Assembly: GCA_003452935.1 (NCBI GenBank)
Contig: DMMY01000027.1
Coordinates: 124,001 to 188,000 of the forward strand
DNA length: 64,000 nucleotides
Direction of reading: 5' to 3'
DNA from: Elusimicrobiota bacterium
GTDB lineage: Bacteria; Elusimicrobiota; Elusimicrobia; UBA1565; UBA9628
Shown: in pieces, positions 1 to 7,914 of the stretch
Layout of the letters: every line of letters starts with the position of its first letter
Position numbering within the stretch: the stretch's first letter is position 1
Translations under genes and position numbers: made by a program
Notes under the pieces: generated by a model
Seen by the model: only the letters and a program-made list of their open reading frames with translations
Database searches by the model: none
Told to the model about the DNA's origin: nothing

Positions 1-41
1 ATAAAATTTTCGCCAAGTGGCGGGCCTTCAAACCAAAGTAG
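1..41 (+). CDS. 3' end of a gene probably paralogous to the next one (partial)
   Basis: The first full codon is at position 3 and the frame ends at TAG 39-41. The readable tail is KIFAKWRAFKPK. The complete gene that follows (320-835) ends LIAKWRAFKPK, so the last eight or nine residues are the same. I read this as the tail of a tandem paralog that begins before the window. Only 12 residues are visible, so function and length cannot be judged. Confidence 0.6.
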   Translation, partial: KIFAKWRAFKPK

Positions 42-81
42 CGCCCCTGTTGCCAAATTGCAAAATCCGCCTATTTAGCCC

Positions 82-110
82 TTGACTGGGATCAGAGCAG
101 GGGTTATACT
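82..110 (+). promoter_or_regulatory. Strong sigma-70-type promoter, copy 1
   Basis: TTGACT at 82-87 is followed by exactly 17 bases and then TATACT at 105-110. Transcription should start near 117. A copy differing at only 3 of 36 bases lies at 942-977 in front of another gene, so the whole promoter block has been duplicated. Confidence 0.7.
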
Positions 111-116
111 TCTTTT

Positions 117-195
117 AGAAGCAGCCTGATTTCGAACCTGTAACGAGAAATATCAGGACCATGACCCGCTGAAAGGCGGGTTTTGCGTTTTCTAA
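117..195 (+). ncRNA. Candidate small RNA or attenuated leader, about 75 nt
   Basis: Transcription from the 82-110 promoter would run through one hairpin (CCTGAT 125-130 pairs with ATCAGG 152-157, with extra inner pairs) and end at the GAAA-loop terminator at 165-180. No ORF with a ribosome-binding site fits inside. The next gene starts 125 bases beyond the terminator and has its own Shine-Dalgarno. It could be an independent small RNA or a leader that attenuates the 320-835 gene. I match it to no known RNA family. Confidence 0.45.
165..195 (+). terminator. Intrinsic terminator of the small transcript
   Basis: CCCGC (165-169) and GCGGG (176-180) close a stem on a GAAA tetraloop with a U-G closing pair. 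The T-rich run TTTTGCGTTTTCT follows immediately. Confidence 0.7.
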
Positions 196-319
196 CGCCT
201 CCTTTCTCCCTCCCGTAGCGACGACCGCATAGGTCAATTGTCCGCCGCCCGTGGGCCCATAGGCCCAAGACATCTTGGCAATCCGGGGCTACTCTAAAGC
301 AATAGAAATTGGAGGCCCC

Positions 320-835
320 ATGATAAAATTCGCTCTGACGTCGATGGTTCTGATGCTCGCAACCACTGCCCGCGCATCCATTCCCTCATACGACTGGCGA
401 AATACCCCCGCGCCGCAAGGCTGGTCTGAGGTTATCGCCAATCTCCAAAATTACGGCGTCTTCACTCCCGAGAACGAACCGCTCCCGGCGACCATAGCGC
501 TTGCGGACATAACCGGGCCCCAGGACGCGTCCCATCACAGGGACTATGTCAATATATGGGGGACAGAAAATGGACCGAACAAATTCAAGGGTGATTATCT
601 GACCGTCATTTCAGAGGATTGGCGCATCGAGAATGGCAAATGGATCGTCAATCAATGGCTCTTCAGGGTATCGACCGAAGGTCAATTGCTGGCTGCTGCC
701 AAGGGCTCCGTAGTCGAAACCCTCGAGTACCAAGTCCTCGAATCCAAGCAAGAGGTCGTCTCCGTCAATGATCCGGCCGTCTTGACGCAATTCACCAAAC
801 TTATCGCCAAATGGCGCGCGTTCAAGCCAAAATAA
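320..835 (+). CDS. Secreted protein of unknown function, 171 aa
   Basis: The start at 320 is preferred over the in-frame ATG at 275. It has GGAGG at 311-315 and opens a good signal peptide (MIKFALTSMVLMLATTARAS, cleavage likely after ARA). The mature part is about 150 residues, has no cysteines and carries no motif I recognise. It contains a run of aromatic and charged residues (DWRIENGKWIVNQWLFRV) typical of a small beta-rich exported domain. Its C-terminus matches the gene cut by the left edge, so these are probably tandem paralogs. A palindromic element begins five bases after its stop. Function unknown. Confidence 0.75.
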   Translation: MIKFALTSMVLMLATTARASIPSYDWRNTPAPQGWSEVIANLQNYGVFTPENEPLPATIALADITGPQDASHHRDYVNIWGTENGPNKFKGDYLTVISEDWRIENGKWIVNQWLFRVSTEGQLLAAAKGSVVETLEYQVLESKQEVVSVNDPAVLTQFTKLIAKWRAFKPK

Positions 836-840
836 GCAAC

Positions 841-926
841 GGTGCCGGAGATCACCTTTTTCGCATTGTTGGCAATATTTATGGCGCTCGTTTTCTAAAA
901 CAGCCAATAACATGATCTCCGGCACC
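841..926. repeat. Terminal-inverted-repeat element, copy 1 (86 bp)
   Basis: Perfect 14-bp ends (GGTGCCGGAGATCA at 841-854, its complement at 913-926) bound an 86-bp unit. The left 60 bases, plus GCAAC just outside, are identical to the copy at 1676-1740. It contains no ORF. It looks like a REP/MITE-type palindromic element lying directly after a stop codon, and the transcript could fold into a long hairpin. Confidence 0.8.
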
Positions 927-941
927 GCCTATGCGGTCCCC

Positions 942-970
942 TTGACTGGAATCGGAGCCGGGGTTATACT
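942..970 (+). promoter_or_regulatory. Strong sigma-70-type promoter, copy 2
   Basis: TTGACT 942-947, a 17-base spacer, and TATACT 965-970. The expected start point (975-979) coincides with the ATG at 977, so the mRNA would be leaderless. It is nearly identical to the promoter at 82-110. Confidence 0.7.
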
Positions 971-976
971 TCTTTT

Positions 977-1606
977 ATGAAGAAACTGCTTGGTGTCGCA
1001 GCGTTTGCAGCCGCCATGATTCTCGGCGCACGATTGATGTATGACAGCCGTCGGCCATCCATCGTCCCGTCGCCCGCCGACCGACTGTCCTTGCGCGATT
1101 CATTCTCTGAGGGACGTCCCTACACCGGCTATCCCGAAGATGGCGTTCGGTCTCCAACAGGACCCAATGGCTTTTCATTCGGCGTTTTTTACGTTTATGA
1201 AAGCGCCAGAAATGGCCATAAAGGTTTCTACGCATCCTCTGGTGACAAAACCTATTTCTACAAATTCCCCAAGTTGGCCGCCGAAGTACATAGCATGGGC
1301 CCCACAAGCCCGCTTTACAGCCACAACTTCTTCCAAATCCCCTTCCCCGACGGAAAAAAACTATGGATCACCTATTCGCTTGAACAGGGGGAACGAATGG
1401 GAAGTGTCGCATATGGGGAACTCCCTGATCCCGGCATAAAATATATAAAGCTGACCCCGCAAAAAGTTGACCATGCCGAAGCCAGCGCCCAACACTCGTC
1501 CATTTCAGACCCCCTAAAAGCTGCGGCTGCCTCGAAACTGTCAAAGAAAAAGATGCGATCCACAAAAATTGAAGACCTAAAAACCACTAAAACAGCATTG
1601 CCTTAG
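977..1606 (+). CDS. Secreted/anchored protein of unknown function, 209 aa
   Basis: The N-terminus MKKLLGVAAFAAAMILGARLMY is a signal peptide or membrane anchor. The rest is hydrophilic, rich in Ser/Pro/Tyr, with a Lys-rich tail (SKKKMRS...), and matches no family I know. There is no Shine-Dalgarno. The ATG is 7 bases after the -10 hexamer, which argues for a leaderless message. The stop codon lies inside the loop of a terminator hairpin. The gene is AT-richer than the core genes downstream. It is flanked on both sides by copies of the same palindromic element and may be a recent acquisition. Confidence 0.7.
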   Translation: MKKLLGVAAFAAAMILGARLMYDSRRPSIVPSPADRLSLRDSFSEGRPYTGYPEDGVRSPTGPNGFSFGVFYVYESARNGHKGFYASSGDKTYFYKFPKLAAEVHSMGPTSPLYSHNFFQIPFPDGKKLWITYSLEQGERMGSVAYGELPDPGIKYIKLTPQKVDHAEASAQHSSISDPLKAAAASKLSKKKMRSTKIEDLKTTKTALP

Positions 1607-1621
1607 GCCAATGCTGTTTTT
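1591..1621 (+). terminator. Intrinsic terminator overlapping a stop codon
   Basis: AACAGCATTG (1591-1600) pairs perfectly with CAATGCTGTT (1609-1618), with an 8-base loop and T's to 1621. The TAG of the 977-1606 gene is in the loop, so the hairpin's left arm is coding sequence. Confidence 0.8.
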
Positions 1622-1680
1622 CCCTTGACGGGGCACATTTCAAACCGCAAGACCGTGCCGAAAATTCCTTTTTTTGCAAC

Positions 1681-1777
1681 GGTGCCGGAGATCACCTTTT
1701 TCGCATTGTTGGCAATATTTATGGCGCTCGTTTTCTAAAATAATGCCCATACTGCCAATAACATGATCTCCGGCGCC
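1681..1777. repeat. Terminal-inverted-repeat element, copy 2 (97 bp)
   Basis: The left half is identical to the copy at 841. The right arm at 1764-1777 differs from a perfect complement of the left end by one base. It carries about 11 extra bases (TAATGCCCATA region) absent from copy 1, so one copy has a deletion or the other an insertion. It sits between the terminator of the preceding gene and the catalase gene. Confidence 0.8.
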
Positions 1778-1841
1778 ATTTTGACGCCGGTTTGACTTCT
1801 CTCGCCTAGAATCTAGCCTGGAGAACAACCCAGGAGATCCT

Positions 1842-3383
1842 ATGGACAAGAAAAAACTGACGACCGCGGCCGGCGCTGTCATTGACGACGACCAGAATAC
1901 GTTGACCGCGGGGCCGCATGGCCCCGCCCTCATGCAGGACGCGCAGCTGCTCGAGAAGCTCTCTCATTTCAACCGCGAGCGCATCCCGGAACGCGTGGTG
2001 CACGCCAAGGGCGCCGGCGCCTACGGCTTTTTTGAATGCAAGGCTGACATGTCCAAATACACGCGCGCCGGATTCCTCTCCAAGGTCGGCAAGAAGACCG
2101 ACACGTTGGTCCGGTTCTCCACGGTCGGAGGCGAGAAGGGCTCGGCCGACGCGGCCCGAGATCCCAGGGGATTCGCCGTACGCTTTTACACGGAAGAGGG
2201 GAACTACGACTTGGTCGGCAACAACACCCCCGTGTTCTTCATACGCGATCCGCTCAAATTCCCGGATTTCATCCATACTCAAAAGCGCGATCCGGCGACC
2301 AACGCGCCCAATCCGGACATGTTCTGGGATTTCCTTTCACTGACTCCCGAGTCGATCCATCAAGTCACGATCCTCTTCTCCGACCGCGGCACGCCCAGCG
2401 ATTATCGCCACATGAACGGTTTCGGCAGCCACACCTTCATGTGGTACAACGCGCGCAACGACCGTTTCTGGGTTCAATACCACCTCAAGACCGCGCAAGG
2501 AATCAGCAACCTCACCCGGGAGGAGGCCTGCCGCATAGCGGGCAAGGATCCGGACCACGCCACGCGCGATCTGCATGCCGCCATCGAACGCGGCGATTAT
2601 CCGGCTTGGACGGTCTGCGCCCAGATCATGCCCTACGAGAAGGCCCGGACCTACCGCTGGGACATTTTCGACATCACCAAGGTCTGGCCGCACGGCGATT
2701 ATCCGCTCGTCGAGATCGGACGCCTGGTCCTCAACCGCAACCCCAAGAATTATTTCGCCGAGATCGAACAGTCGGCGTTTTGCCCGGGCAACATGGTCCC
2801 CGGCATAGCGCCCTCCCCGGACAAGATGCTCCAGGCCCGGCTCATTTCCTATCACGACGCGCACCTCTACCGGCTAGGCGCCAATCACCAGTTGCTGCCG
2901 GTCAACGCTCCCAAGGCATGCGCGGCCAAAAACTACCAGCGCGACGGCGCCATGCGGTTGGACGACAACGGAGGCGGCGCCCCTAATTACTGGCCCAACT
3001 CCATGGGCGGCCCGCAGCCGGACGCGACCGCGGCGCAGCCGCCCCTGGATCTCGACGGCAAGGGAATGCGTCACCCGCAAAGGCTGTCGGATGACGATTT
3101 TATCCAGGCGGGAGAGCTCTATCGGCGCGTCATGAGCCATATAGACCGCGATCATCTCATCGGCAACATCGCGGCCCATCTCTGCGGCGCGCAAAAGCGC
3201 ATCCAATTGCGCCAAGCCGCGTTGTTCTACAAGGCCGATCCGGATTACGGCCGACGCGTGGCCGCCGGCCTGGGTCTGGACGCGCGACAAGTGGAACGCC
3301 TAGCCGCCATGTCCCAGGAGGACCGGATCCGCGCGACCTCCGCCGAGGCACAGCTCGAAAGCCTTATAGCCGGAGCCCGATAA
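1842..3383 (+). CDS. katA: Heme catalase (small-subunit type)
   Basis: Decomposes hydrogen peroxide to water and oxygen. At 513 aa it has the size of small-subunit monofunctional catalases, not the ~750-aa HPII type. Visible hallmarks are the distal heme His54 in RVVHAKG, the heme-pocket Asn in VGNNTPVFFIRD, RFSTVGGEKGSADAARDPRGF, and the proximal-side motif RLISYHDAHLYRLG with the heme-ligand Tyr. The C-terminal 60 residues fit the catalase-related domain. AGGAG at 1832 sets the start. No signal peptide, so it is cytoplasmic. It is transcribed alone and converges on top6A with only three bases between stops. It implies exposure to oxygen despite the anaerobic-style enzymes downstream. Confidence 0.95.
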   Translation: MDKKKLTTAAGAVIDDDQNTLTAGPHGPALMQDAQLLEKLSHFNRERIPERVVHAKGAGAYGFFECKADMSKYTRAGFLSKVGKKTDTLVRFSTVGGEKGSADAARDPRGFAVRFYTEEGNYDLVGNNTPVFFIRDPLKFPDFIHTQKRDPATNAPNPDMFWDFLSLTPESIHQVTILFSDRGTPSDYRHMNGFGSHTFMWYNARNDRFWVQYHLKTAQGISNLTREEACRIAGKDPDHATRDLHAAIERGDYPAWTVCAQIMPYEKARTYRWDIFDITKVWPHGDYPLVEIGRLVLNRNPKNYFAEIEQSAFCPGNMVPGIAPSPDKMLQARLISYHDAHLYRLGANHQLLPVNAPKACAAKNYQRDGAMRLDDNGGGAPNYWPNSMGGPQPDATAAQPPLDLDGKGMRHPQRLSDDDFIQAGELYRRVMSHIDRDHLIGNIAAHLCGAQKRIQLRQAALFYKADPDYGRRVAAGLGLDARQVERLAAMSQEDRIRATSAEAQLESLIAGAR

Positions 3384-3386
3384 AAC

Positions 3387-4484
3387 TCAGTCCAGCCAGT
3401 CCTTGTCCTGCAGCTTCTTGGGCAGGTACTTCTTGGTCAGGTACTGGAAATCCTTGTTGGCCAGCGCGTCGAGCTCGAACTTGAGGCCGATGGAGAGCAT
3501 GCGCTTGATCTCCGATTGCCATTCCTTTTTCTGGAACCAGGGGTAATGAAGGATTTCCTTGGCGCGGCCTATGTCCTTATCCGTGAGCTTGATGCCCACG
3601 TTGCGCGGCAGGCCGTAGCGCTCGGGGTCGGCGCTGGAAAGGCCCATGAACTTGGCCTCGGGAATCGCCATGCGCTCGCTCTCGAAAGCCAGATTGATGG
3701 AGCCCTGCTTGACCACGGAGTAGATGTAGTATCCCCACGGATCGTTGTCGACGAGCACATAGACCGGCAGACGCTTTTCATCGTGCAGCCGCCGCGCCAG
3801 GCGTCTCACCCCGCGGGGCGGCTGGCCGTTGCCGGTCAACAGGACGCAGTTGTACTTCTTCCAGAACTTATCCTCGGCCAGCCGGTTCCACTGCGTGCCC
3901 TTTTCGACGAGCAGGACGAAGTCCGCGGTGCAGCGCTTGATGCGCACGTAGTCCGGCTCCACGATGGAGGGAACCGAGTACCCCCCCTTGCCCAGACGCG
4001 AGCAATCCACGCTGTCGCCGTCGTCGACCACGGTCAAGGGCCCGATGACGGTCCCCGCGTTCTCGGCGCGCACATGCAGTTCCTCGCGCAAGGCCGCCAA
4101 GGCCACTTCCAGATCCTCGATGAGCGGATCGGACTCGTTCTGGCCGTCGAAAGTGTTCTCATGGGAATCCCGGATCGTGTGCTTGGCCCTATAATAGATT
4201 TCGCGCAGAGAGGTGGTAAGCCCCGCCCGCTGCAGTTCGGCCAAGGCATCCGCCACCAGCATGGTCTGCATGAATTTCTTGGCCATGCCCACGTTGAAGA
4301 AGGTCCGGTCCTGGGTATGGGAGCCCATCTCGATGATGCGCTTCTTTTCGTTGAACTTTACGTTGGAGAGCGCGCGCACCGGTATCTCGATGGAAGGATC
4401 CTTGCCGCGGTCGGCGGCGCGCTGCACGAGATCGGCCAGCCCGACGAGCCGCTTCTCGACGTCCTTGGAGACCTTGATGGTCAT
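3387..4484 (-). CDS. top6A: DNA topoisomerase VI subunit A (Spo11-like)
   Basis: The DNA-cleaving subunit of type IIB topoisomerase, 365 aa as in archaea. The 5Y-CAP region has SLREIYYRAKH at residues 92-102, with Tyr98 the likely catalytic residue. The Toprim domain shows LLTGNGQPPRG and LVDNDPWGYYIYS, with the acidic pair that binds magnesium. GGGGA precedes the start. It lies 11 bases after top6B, the usual B-A order, so the two form an operon and the A2B2 enzyme can be built. Type IIB enzymes are characteristic of archaea and plants and only scattered in bacteria. Confidence 0.93.
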   Translation of the reverse strand: MTIKVSKDVEKRLVGLADLVQRAADRGKDPSIEIPVRALSNVKFNEKKRIIEMGSHTQDRTFFNVGMAKKFMQTMLVADALAELQRAGLTTSLREIYYRAKHTIRDSHENTFDGQNESDPLIEDLEVALAALREELHVRAENAGTVIGPLTVVDDGDSVDCSRLGKGGYSVPSIVEPDYVRIKRCTADFVLLVEKGTQWNRLAEDKFWKKYNCVLLTGNGQPPRGVRRLARRLHDEKRLPVYVLVDNDPWGYYIYSVVKQGSINLAFESERMAIPEAKFMGLSSADPERYGLPRNVGIKLTDKDIGRAKEILHYPWFQKKEWQSEIKRMLSIGLKFELDALANKDFQYLTKKYLPKKLQDKDWLD

Positions 4485-4495
4485 GTTTTCCCCGG

Positions 4496-6442
4496 CTATC
4501 TCTTGCGCCGTTTTGCCGCGGGCTTGCCCCGGGCGGCTCGTTTAGCCGGCTTGGCCGCCTCGCCGCTGCGGGCCGGAGGCTCCGGCATAGGCGCCGACGC
4601 CGCGGCGGCCGAAGCCTCGACCGCGGGATCAGGCGGCACGGAGCCTTCGACTCCTTCCGGCGTCACGATAATGGAATCCGGCAGGCCCTCGGGTCCGCCC
4701 TTCTTGCCCAATATCTCGTCCGTCTTCTCTCCGCCGGTGCGCTTCAAGGCGATCTTGAGCAGTTGGGCCTTGAGCTTTTCAGCCGCCAGCCGGCCGCCCT
4801 TGAGCCGTTTGCAGGCGCCGACAACCTCCTCGATATAGAGCTCGAAAATATTGCGGCGATGGTGCTCGTGCTTGGCGTGCTCCTTGCGCTTGAGAAACAC
4901 CCCCAGCCGCCGGCCGCACTCCTGCAGCGCCAGCTTGATCTCCTTGCGAATCTCGTCGTAATCGGCTATGGCTTCCTTGGATTCGCTCGTAAAGGGCACC
5001 CACACCGACGCCATGTGAACGAAGATGACCATGGGACCGGCGGGCAGGGCGCCCCGGGATTGGGACACGCCGTAGTTGCGCCACGAGGTCTCCAAGACGG
5101 CCTGAAAAGTGGCGCAAGCCGACTGCTGGTAGAGCAAGGGCACGCGGTTGGCGAAACGCAGCACGCGCGCCAGCTCCTCCGCCTCCTCGCCGTGCTGCTC
5201 GCCTTCGGCCAGCGGCGCCTTGGGCTTGGCGGCCTCAATTTCCTGAGGCCCCTTGCCGAAGGCAAGGCCGGCCTCGATGATAAAGGGATTGCCGCGGTAA
5301 ACCGCCGGCGGACGGGTCACGGCGGTATAGAAATCCGCCTTGATCTGCTTGTAAAGTCCGGTCAGGATGGCTTTTTCGCCTATGGGAGAAAGACAATTGG
5401 TCGGCGGCGACATGATCTTGGTGGCTTGGATGGCCTTGTAGAGCTTCTCGGCCTGCTCTCCCATGATATCGCGCGGCCGCATCCGCGGCGAAAGTTCCGC
5501 CTTCTGGCAAATCTCCTCGCCGACGCGGGGCGAGACCCGGGAAAAATCGCTGGAGAGGAACCCCGAAAGCCAGTGGCTCCTGGTGTCGTGCAGCATCTTG
5601 AGCAAGATGCCGAACTCAATGCCGTAGGGGTGCGGCTTGATCTCGCGCGGCGGGACGGGCAGTTCGTGGAAGGTTCTTGGATAGGTCTTGGTCTCCCCTT
5701 CGGGAGTGACGTAGACGATCTTGGCGTGAGGGTTGGCGATGGCCGTCTGTTCCAGGTACTCGTCTATGGAAGCCCGGCCCTTTTGGTAGCGTCCCTCGAG
5801 CTCGATGGATACCTGGGTGCCCCGATGATTCTCCCATTCGATCTGTTTCTTCTCCAGGATGCGCGGCTCGTTGGTCTTGGTGTTGATCTGGACTTCGAAG
5901 TAATGGGCGGGATTCTTGTCCCCGGTCCGGGAGATGATCTGGACGGGCTTGCCCGTGGTCAGCTGCCCGTACATGCCGGCGGCCGAAATGCCGATGCCTT
6001 GCTGGCCGCGGCTCATGCGCAGCCGGTGGAACTTGGAACCGTAGAGAAGCTTGGCGAATATACGCGGAATCTGCTCGCGCACGATTCCCGGGCCATAGTC
6101 CACGACCGTGACCCGGAAGCGCGTCGCCTGGGCAACCGGAGGCGCGGCGGCGCCGTCGCCGGAGACGATCTCCACCCTCACCAGCACCTCGGGCAATATG
6201 CCCGCCTCCTCGCTCGCGTCGAAAGCGTTGTCCACCGCCTCCTTGACGCAGGTCAGCAGGGCCTTGCGCGGGCTGTCGAAGCCGAGCAGATGCCGATTCT
6301 TGGTGAAGAACTCGGAGACGGAGATCTCCCGCTGCCGGGCCCCCATCTCAACAGCCGTCAAGGTCGCGGCCTTGACGGCGCGGCGGACGACCTCCTTGCC
6401 GGCTTCGGGCTTGACGGCAAGTTCCGAAGTTTTCTTTTTCAT
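4496..6442 (-). CDS. top6B: DNA topoisomerase VI subunit B (ATPase)
   Basis: GHKL-type ATPase and transducer subunit, 648 aa. The N-box is VKEAVDNAFDASE, followed by DYGPGIVREQIPRIFAKLL and RGQQGIGISAAGMYGQL, all diagnostic of Top6B rather than GyrB. The H2TH and transducer regions follow to about residue 560. The last ~45 residues are an Ala/Pro/Lys/Arg-rich tail ending PAAKRRKR, which looks like a disordered DNA-binding extension. It is first gene of the top6B-top6A operon. I see no strong Shine-Dalgarno before the ATG. Confidence 0.93.
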   Translation of the reverse strand: MKKKTSELAVKPEAGKEVVRRAVKAATLTAVEMGARQREISVSEFFTKNRHLLGFDSPRKALLTCVKEAVDNAFDASEEAGILPEVLVRVEIVSGDGAAAPPVAQATRFRVTVVDYGPGIVREQIPRIFAKLLYGSKFHRLRMSRGQQGIGISAAGMYGQLTTGKPVQIISRTGDKNPAHYFEVQINTKTNEPRILEKKQIEWENHRGTQVSIELEGRYQKGRASIDEYLEQTAIANPHAKIVYVTPEGETKTYPRTFHELPVPPREIKPHPYGIEFGILLKMLHDTRSHWLSGFLSSDFSRVSPRVGEEICQKAELSPRMRPRDIMGEQAEKLYKAIQATKIMSPPTNCLSPIGEKAILTGLYKQIKADFYTAVTRPPAVYRGNPFIIEAGLAFGKGPQEIEAAKPKAPLAEGEQHGEEAEELARVLRFANRVPLLYQQSACATFQAVLETSWRNYGVSQSRGALPAGPMVIFVHMASVWVPFTSESKEAIADYDEIRKEIKLALQECGRRLGVFLKRKEHAKHEHHRRNIFELYIEEVVGACKRLKGGRLAAEKLKAQLLKIALKRTGGEKTDEILGKKGGPEGLPDSIIVTPEGVEGSVPPDPAVEASAAAASAPMPEPPARSGEAAKPAKRAARGKPAAKRRKR

Positions 6443-6524
6443 GATTGAGCGCCTGCGGCCATCCCGCGGGTCTAACTGCGTATAATTTACGAATAAATCG
6501 GGGCCGCTGTCACTTGAAGATGAG

Positions 6525-7121
6525 TCAAAAACGGTACATGAAGGAAGGTCCGAGCCTCTCCTGCGGGGCCACTTCGAAAAGCAGCCGTTCCATATAAGGC
6601 GACGTTTTCCCCGCCGCGGAAAGCTCGAGAGTCTTATTGAAGAACCGGCTCGCTTCCTCCGGCGTCCTCCTCCCGGTCACGATGTCATGAGCCAGGTTGA
6701 GATTGAGGCGATTAAGGCTCTCGCTCTCGCTGCGCGCCGCTATTTCTCCCTGGTTTGGATAGACCACCAACCCGTGGGGATACCGGGCCAAGTCCCCCAG
6801 CCTTTCATCCGGCACATAATAGTCGATGACCTGTTCCAAAGGAGCCGAGGGGACAGCCGCGCTGACCACGATTCTCTTCCACGGCCAGCAGGAAACCCAT
6901 TCGATCCTGTCTTGGAAGACGTCCTGCGGCGGCCCGTATTTTTCGATCATCATCTGCGCCACCAGCTGCGCAAAGGCGGGCCATCGGGCAACCTGCCTGA
7001 GCGCCTGCGCCGCCGGCGCCTCGGGGGAAATCCCCGAGCCGCGGGTCCATTGATCGGCCTTATAAACCGCCAGCAGGAAAAGAGCGGACAACAAAATCGC
7101 GATCTCGATTCTCGTTTTCAT
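6525..7121 (-). CDS. Membrane-anchored protein of unknown function, paralog A
   Basis: 198 aa from the ATG at 7121 (GGAGGG seven bases before it; the in-frame ATG 90 bases upstream lacks a site). A single N-terminal anchor (IEIAILLSALFLLAVYKADQW) is followed by an exported domain. The domain contains IEKYGPPQDV, EWVSCWPWKRIVVS, DLARYPHGLVVYPNQGEIAARSESESLNRLNLNLAHDIVTGRRTPEEASRFF split over several blocks, and ASPYMERLLFEV-like ends. A clear paralog lies at 9273-9863 with the same blocks in order. No family is recognised. The conserved Asn/Leu-rich NRLNLNLAHDI block could be a binding helix. Confidence 0.75.
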   Translation of the reverse strand: MKTRIEIAILLSALFLLAVYKADQWTRGSGISPEAPAAQALRQVARWPAFAQLVAQMMIEKYGPPQDVFQDRIEWVSCWPWKRIVVSAAVPSAPLEQVIDYYVPDERLGDLARYPHGLVVYPNQGEIAARSESESLNRLNLNLAHDIVTGRRTPEEASRFFNKTLELSAAGKTSPYMERLLFEVAPQERLGPSFMYRF

Positions 7122-7521
7122 GGCATCACCCTCCGTCCTCCGAGGAGGACTCGCTGCGCCGCTCATAGTATGACCCGTCGAGAGCAAGCCAAGCTCAAAT
7201 TCTCCGAGCATTTCCTCCTGGCCTATACCCAGATAGGCGGGCAGTTCTCCGCCGGCCGGCCCGAACGGACGGGACTCGCGATTCTACGGCAGGCGGAGCC
7301 CATATTGCGATGATGCGCGCAGAGGTAAGCCTGTCCCACCTTCCGGACTCCACGAGATTTGAGGCATCTGTGCGCTTCGCTATAGGTTGACGATAAGGTC
7401 ACGGCCTCGCACTGACGCGCCGATTGACTCTTCACCAATAACCTCCGCCGCCGCTCCAACGCATGCCGGAGCCCCGGGCCGCAGAGAGGGGCCCGAGGCT
7501 CCGGCCCGTTGACATGGAGCC
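7122..7521. other. Intergenic stretch with a large hairpin
   Basis: No ORF here has a start signal or sensible composition. CCGGAGCC at 7466-7473 pairs with GGCTCCGG at 7498-7505, with further G/C pairs inside. It stands just past the stop of the HU gene on the reverse strand, so it is probably the end of that transcript, although no T-run follows. Confidence 0.5.
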
Positions 7522-7782
7522 TCAATTGAGCACGTTCCTGGAGGCTTTGAAGCGGATGCCTATGCGAGGCGGCACGGAAACCTGCTGACCCGTTCTGGGG
7601 TTGCGGCCCAGCCTGGGCCGGCGCTGCTGGAGACGAAAAGTGCCGAAATTGGTGATAAGCACCTTCCGATCGCGGTCCAATCCCGCGCGTATGGTCCCAA
7701 AAGCGGCCTGCACCGCTTCCGCGGCTTGTTCCTTAGATCCCACGACCTTGGCGACGGCCTTAATAACATCGAGTCTGTTCAT
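7522..7782 (-). CDS. hup: HU/IHF-family DNA-binding protein
   Basis: An 86-aa nucleoid protein that binds and bends DNA as a dimer. MNRLDVIKAVAKVVGSKEQAAEAV forms the helical dimer base. VLITNFGTFRLQQRRPRLGRNPRTGQQVSVP is the beta-saddle and arm, with the GRNPxTG signature and its DNA-intercalating Pro. The ATG at 7782 is chosen over the one at 7797 because GAGGAGG sits six bases in front of it. It is flanked by hairpins on both sides, suggesting its own transcript. Confidence 0.92.
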   Translation of the reverse strand: MNRLDVIKAVAKVVGSKEQAAEAVQAAFGTIRAGLDRDRKVLITNFGTFRLQQRRPRLGRNPRTGQQVSVPPRIGIRFKASRNVLN

Positions 7783-7840
7783 CGTAGTCCTCCTCATCCG
7801 GCTGTCATGGACGGCGCGTCAAAACTCTCGCGCCGGCCCC

Positions 7841-7874
7841 GGCCGGGGATGCGGGATATCCCGCATCCCCGGCC
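7841..7874. repeat. Perfect 34-bp palindrome, probable terminator
   Basis: Every base from 7841 to 7874 pairs (GGCCGGGGATGCGGGAT and its complement, no loop). On the reverse strand it follows the stop of the aldo/keto reductase (7915), and GAGAGTTTTG lies a few bases beyond, so termination of that gene is the simplest role. A perfect dyad of this size could also be a protein site. Confidence 0.6.
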
Positions 7875-7914
7875 TTACGGCTCGTCTTGCTGCTCCATCT
7901 CACGCGGTCCCGCG

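Noticed and set aside
1781..1819. Promoter for catalase
   Set aside because: TTGACG and TTGACT are present, but no -10 lies at an acceptable distance; the best pairings give 9-, 16- (poor hexamer) or 20-base spacers.
4763..6448. 561-codon plus-strand frame
   Set aside because: Antisense to top6B; composition typical of a codon-bias shadow.
7223..7525. 100-codon minus-strand frame between the paralog and HU
   Set aside because: Arg/Cys-rich, no ribosome-binding site, and spans the hairpin at 7466-7505.
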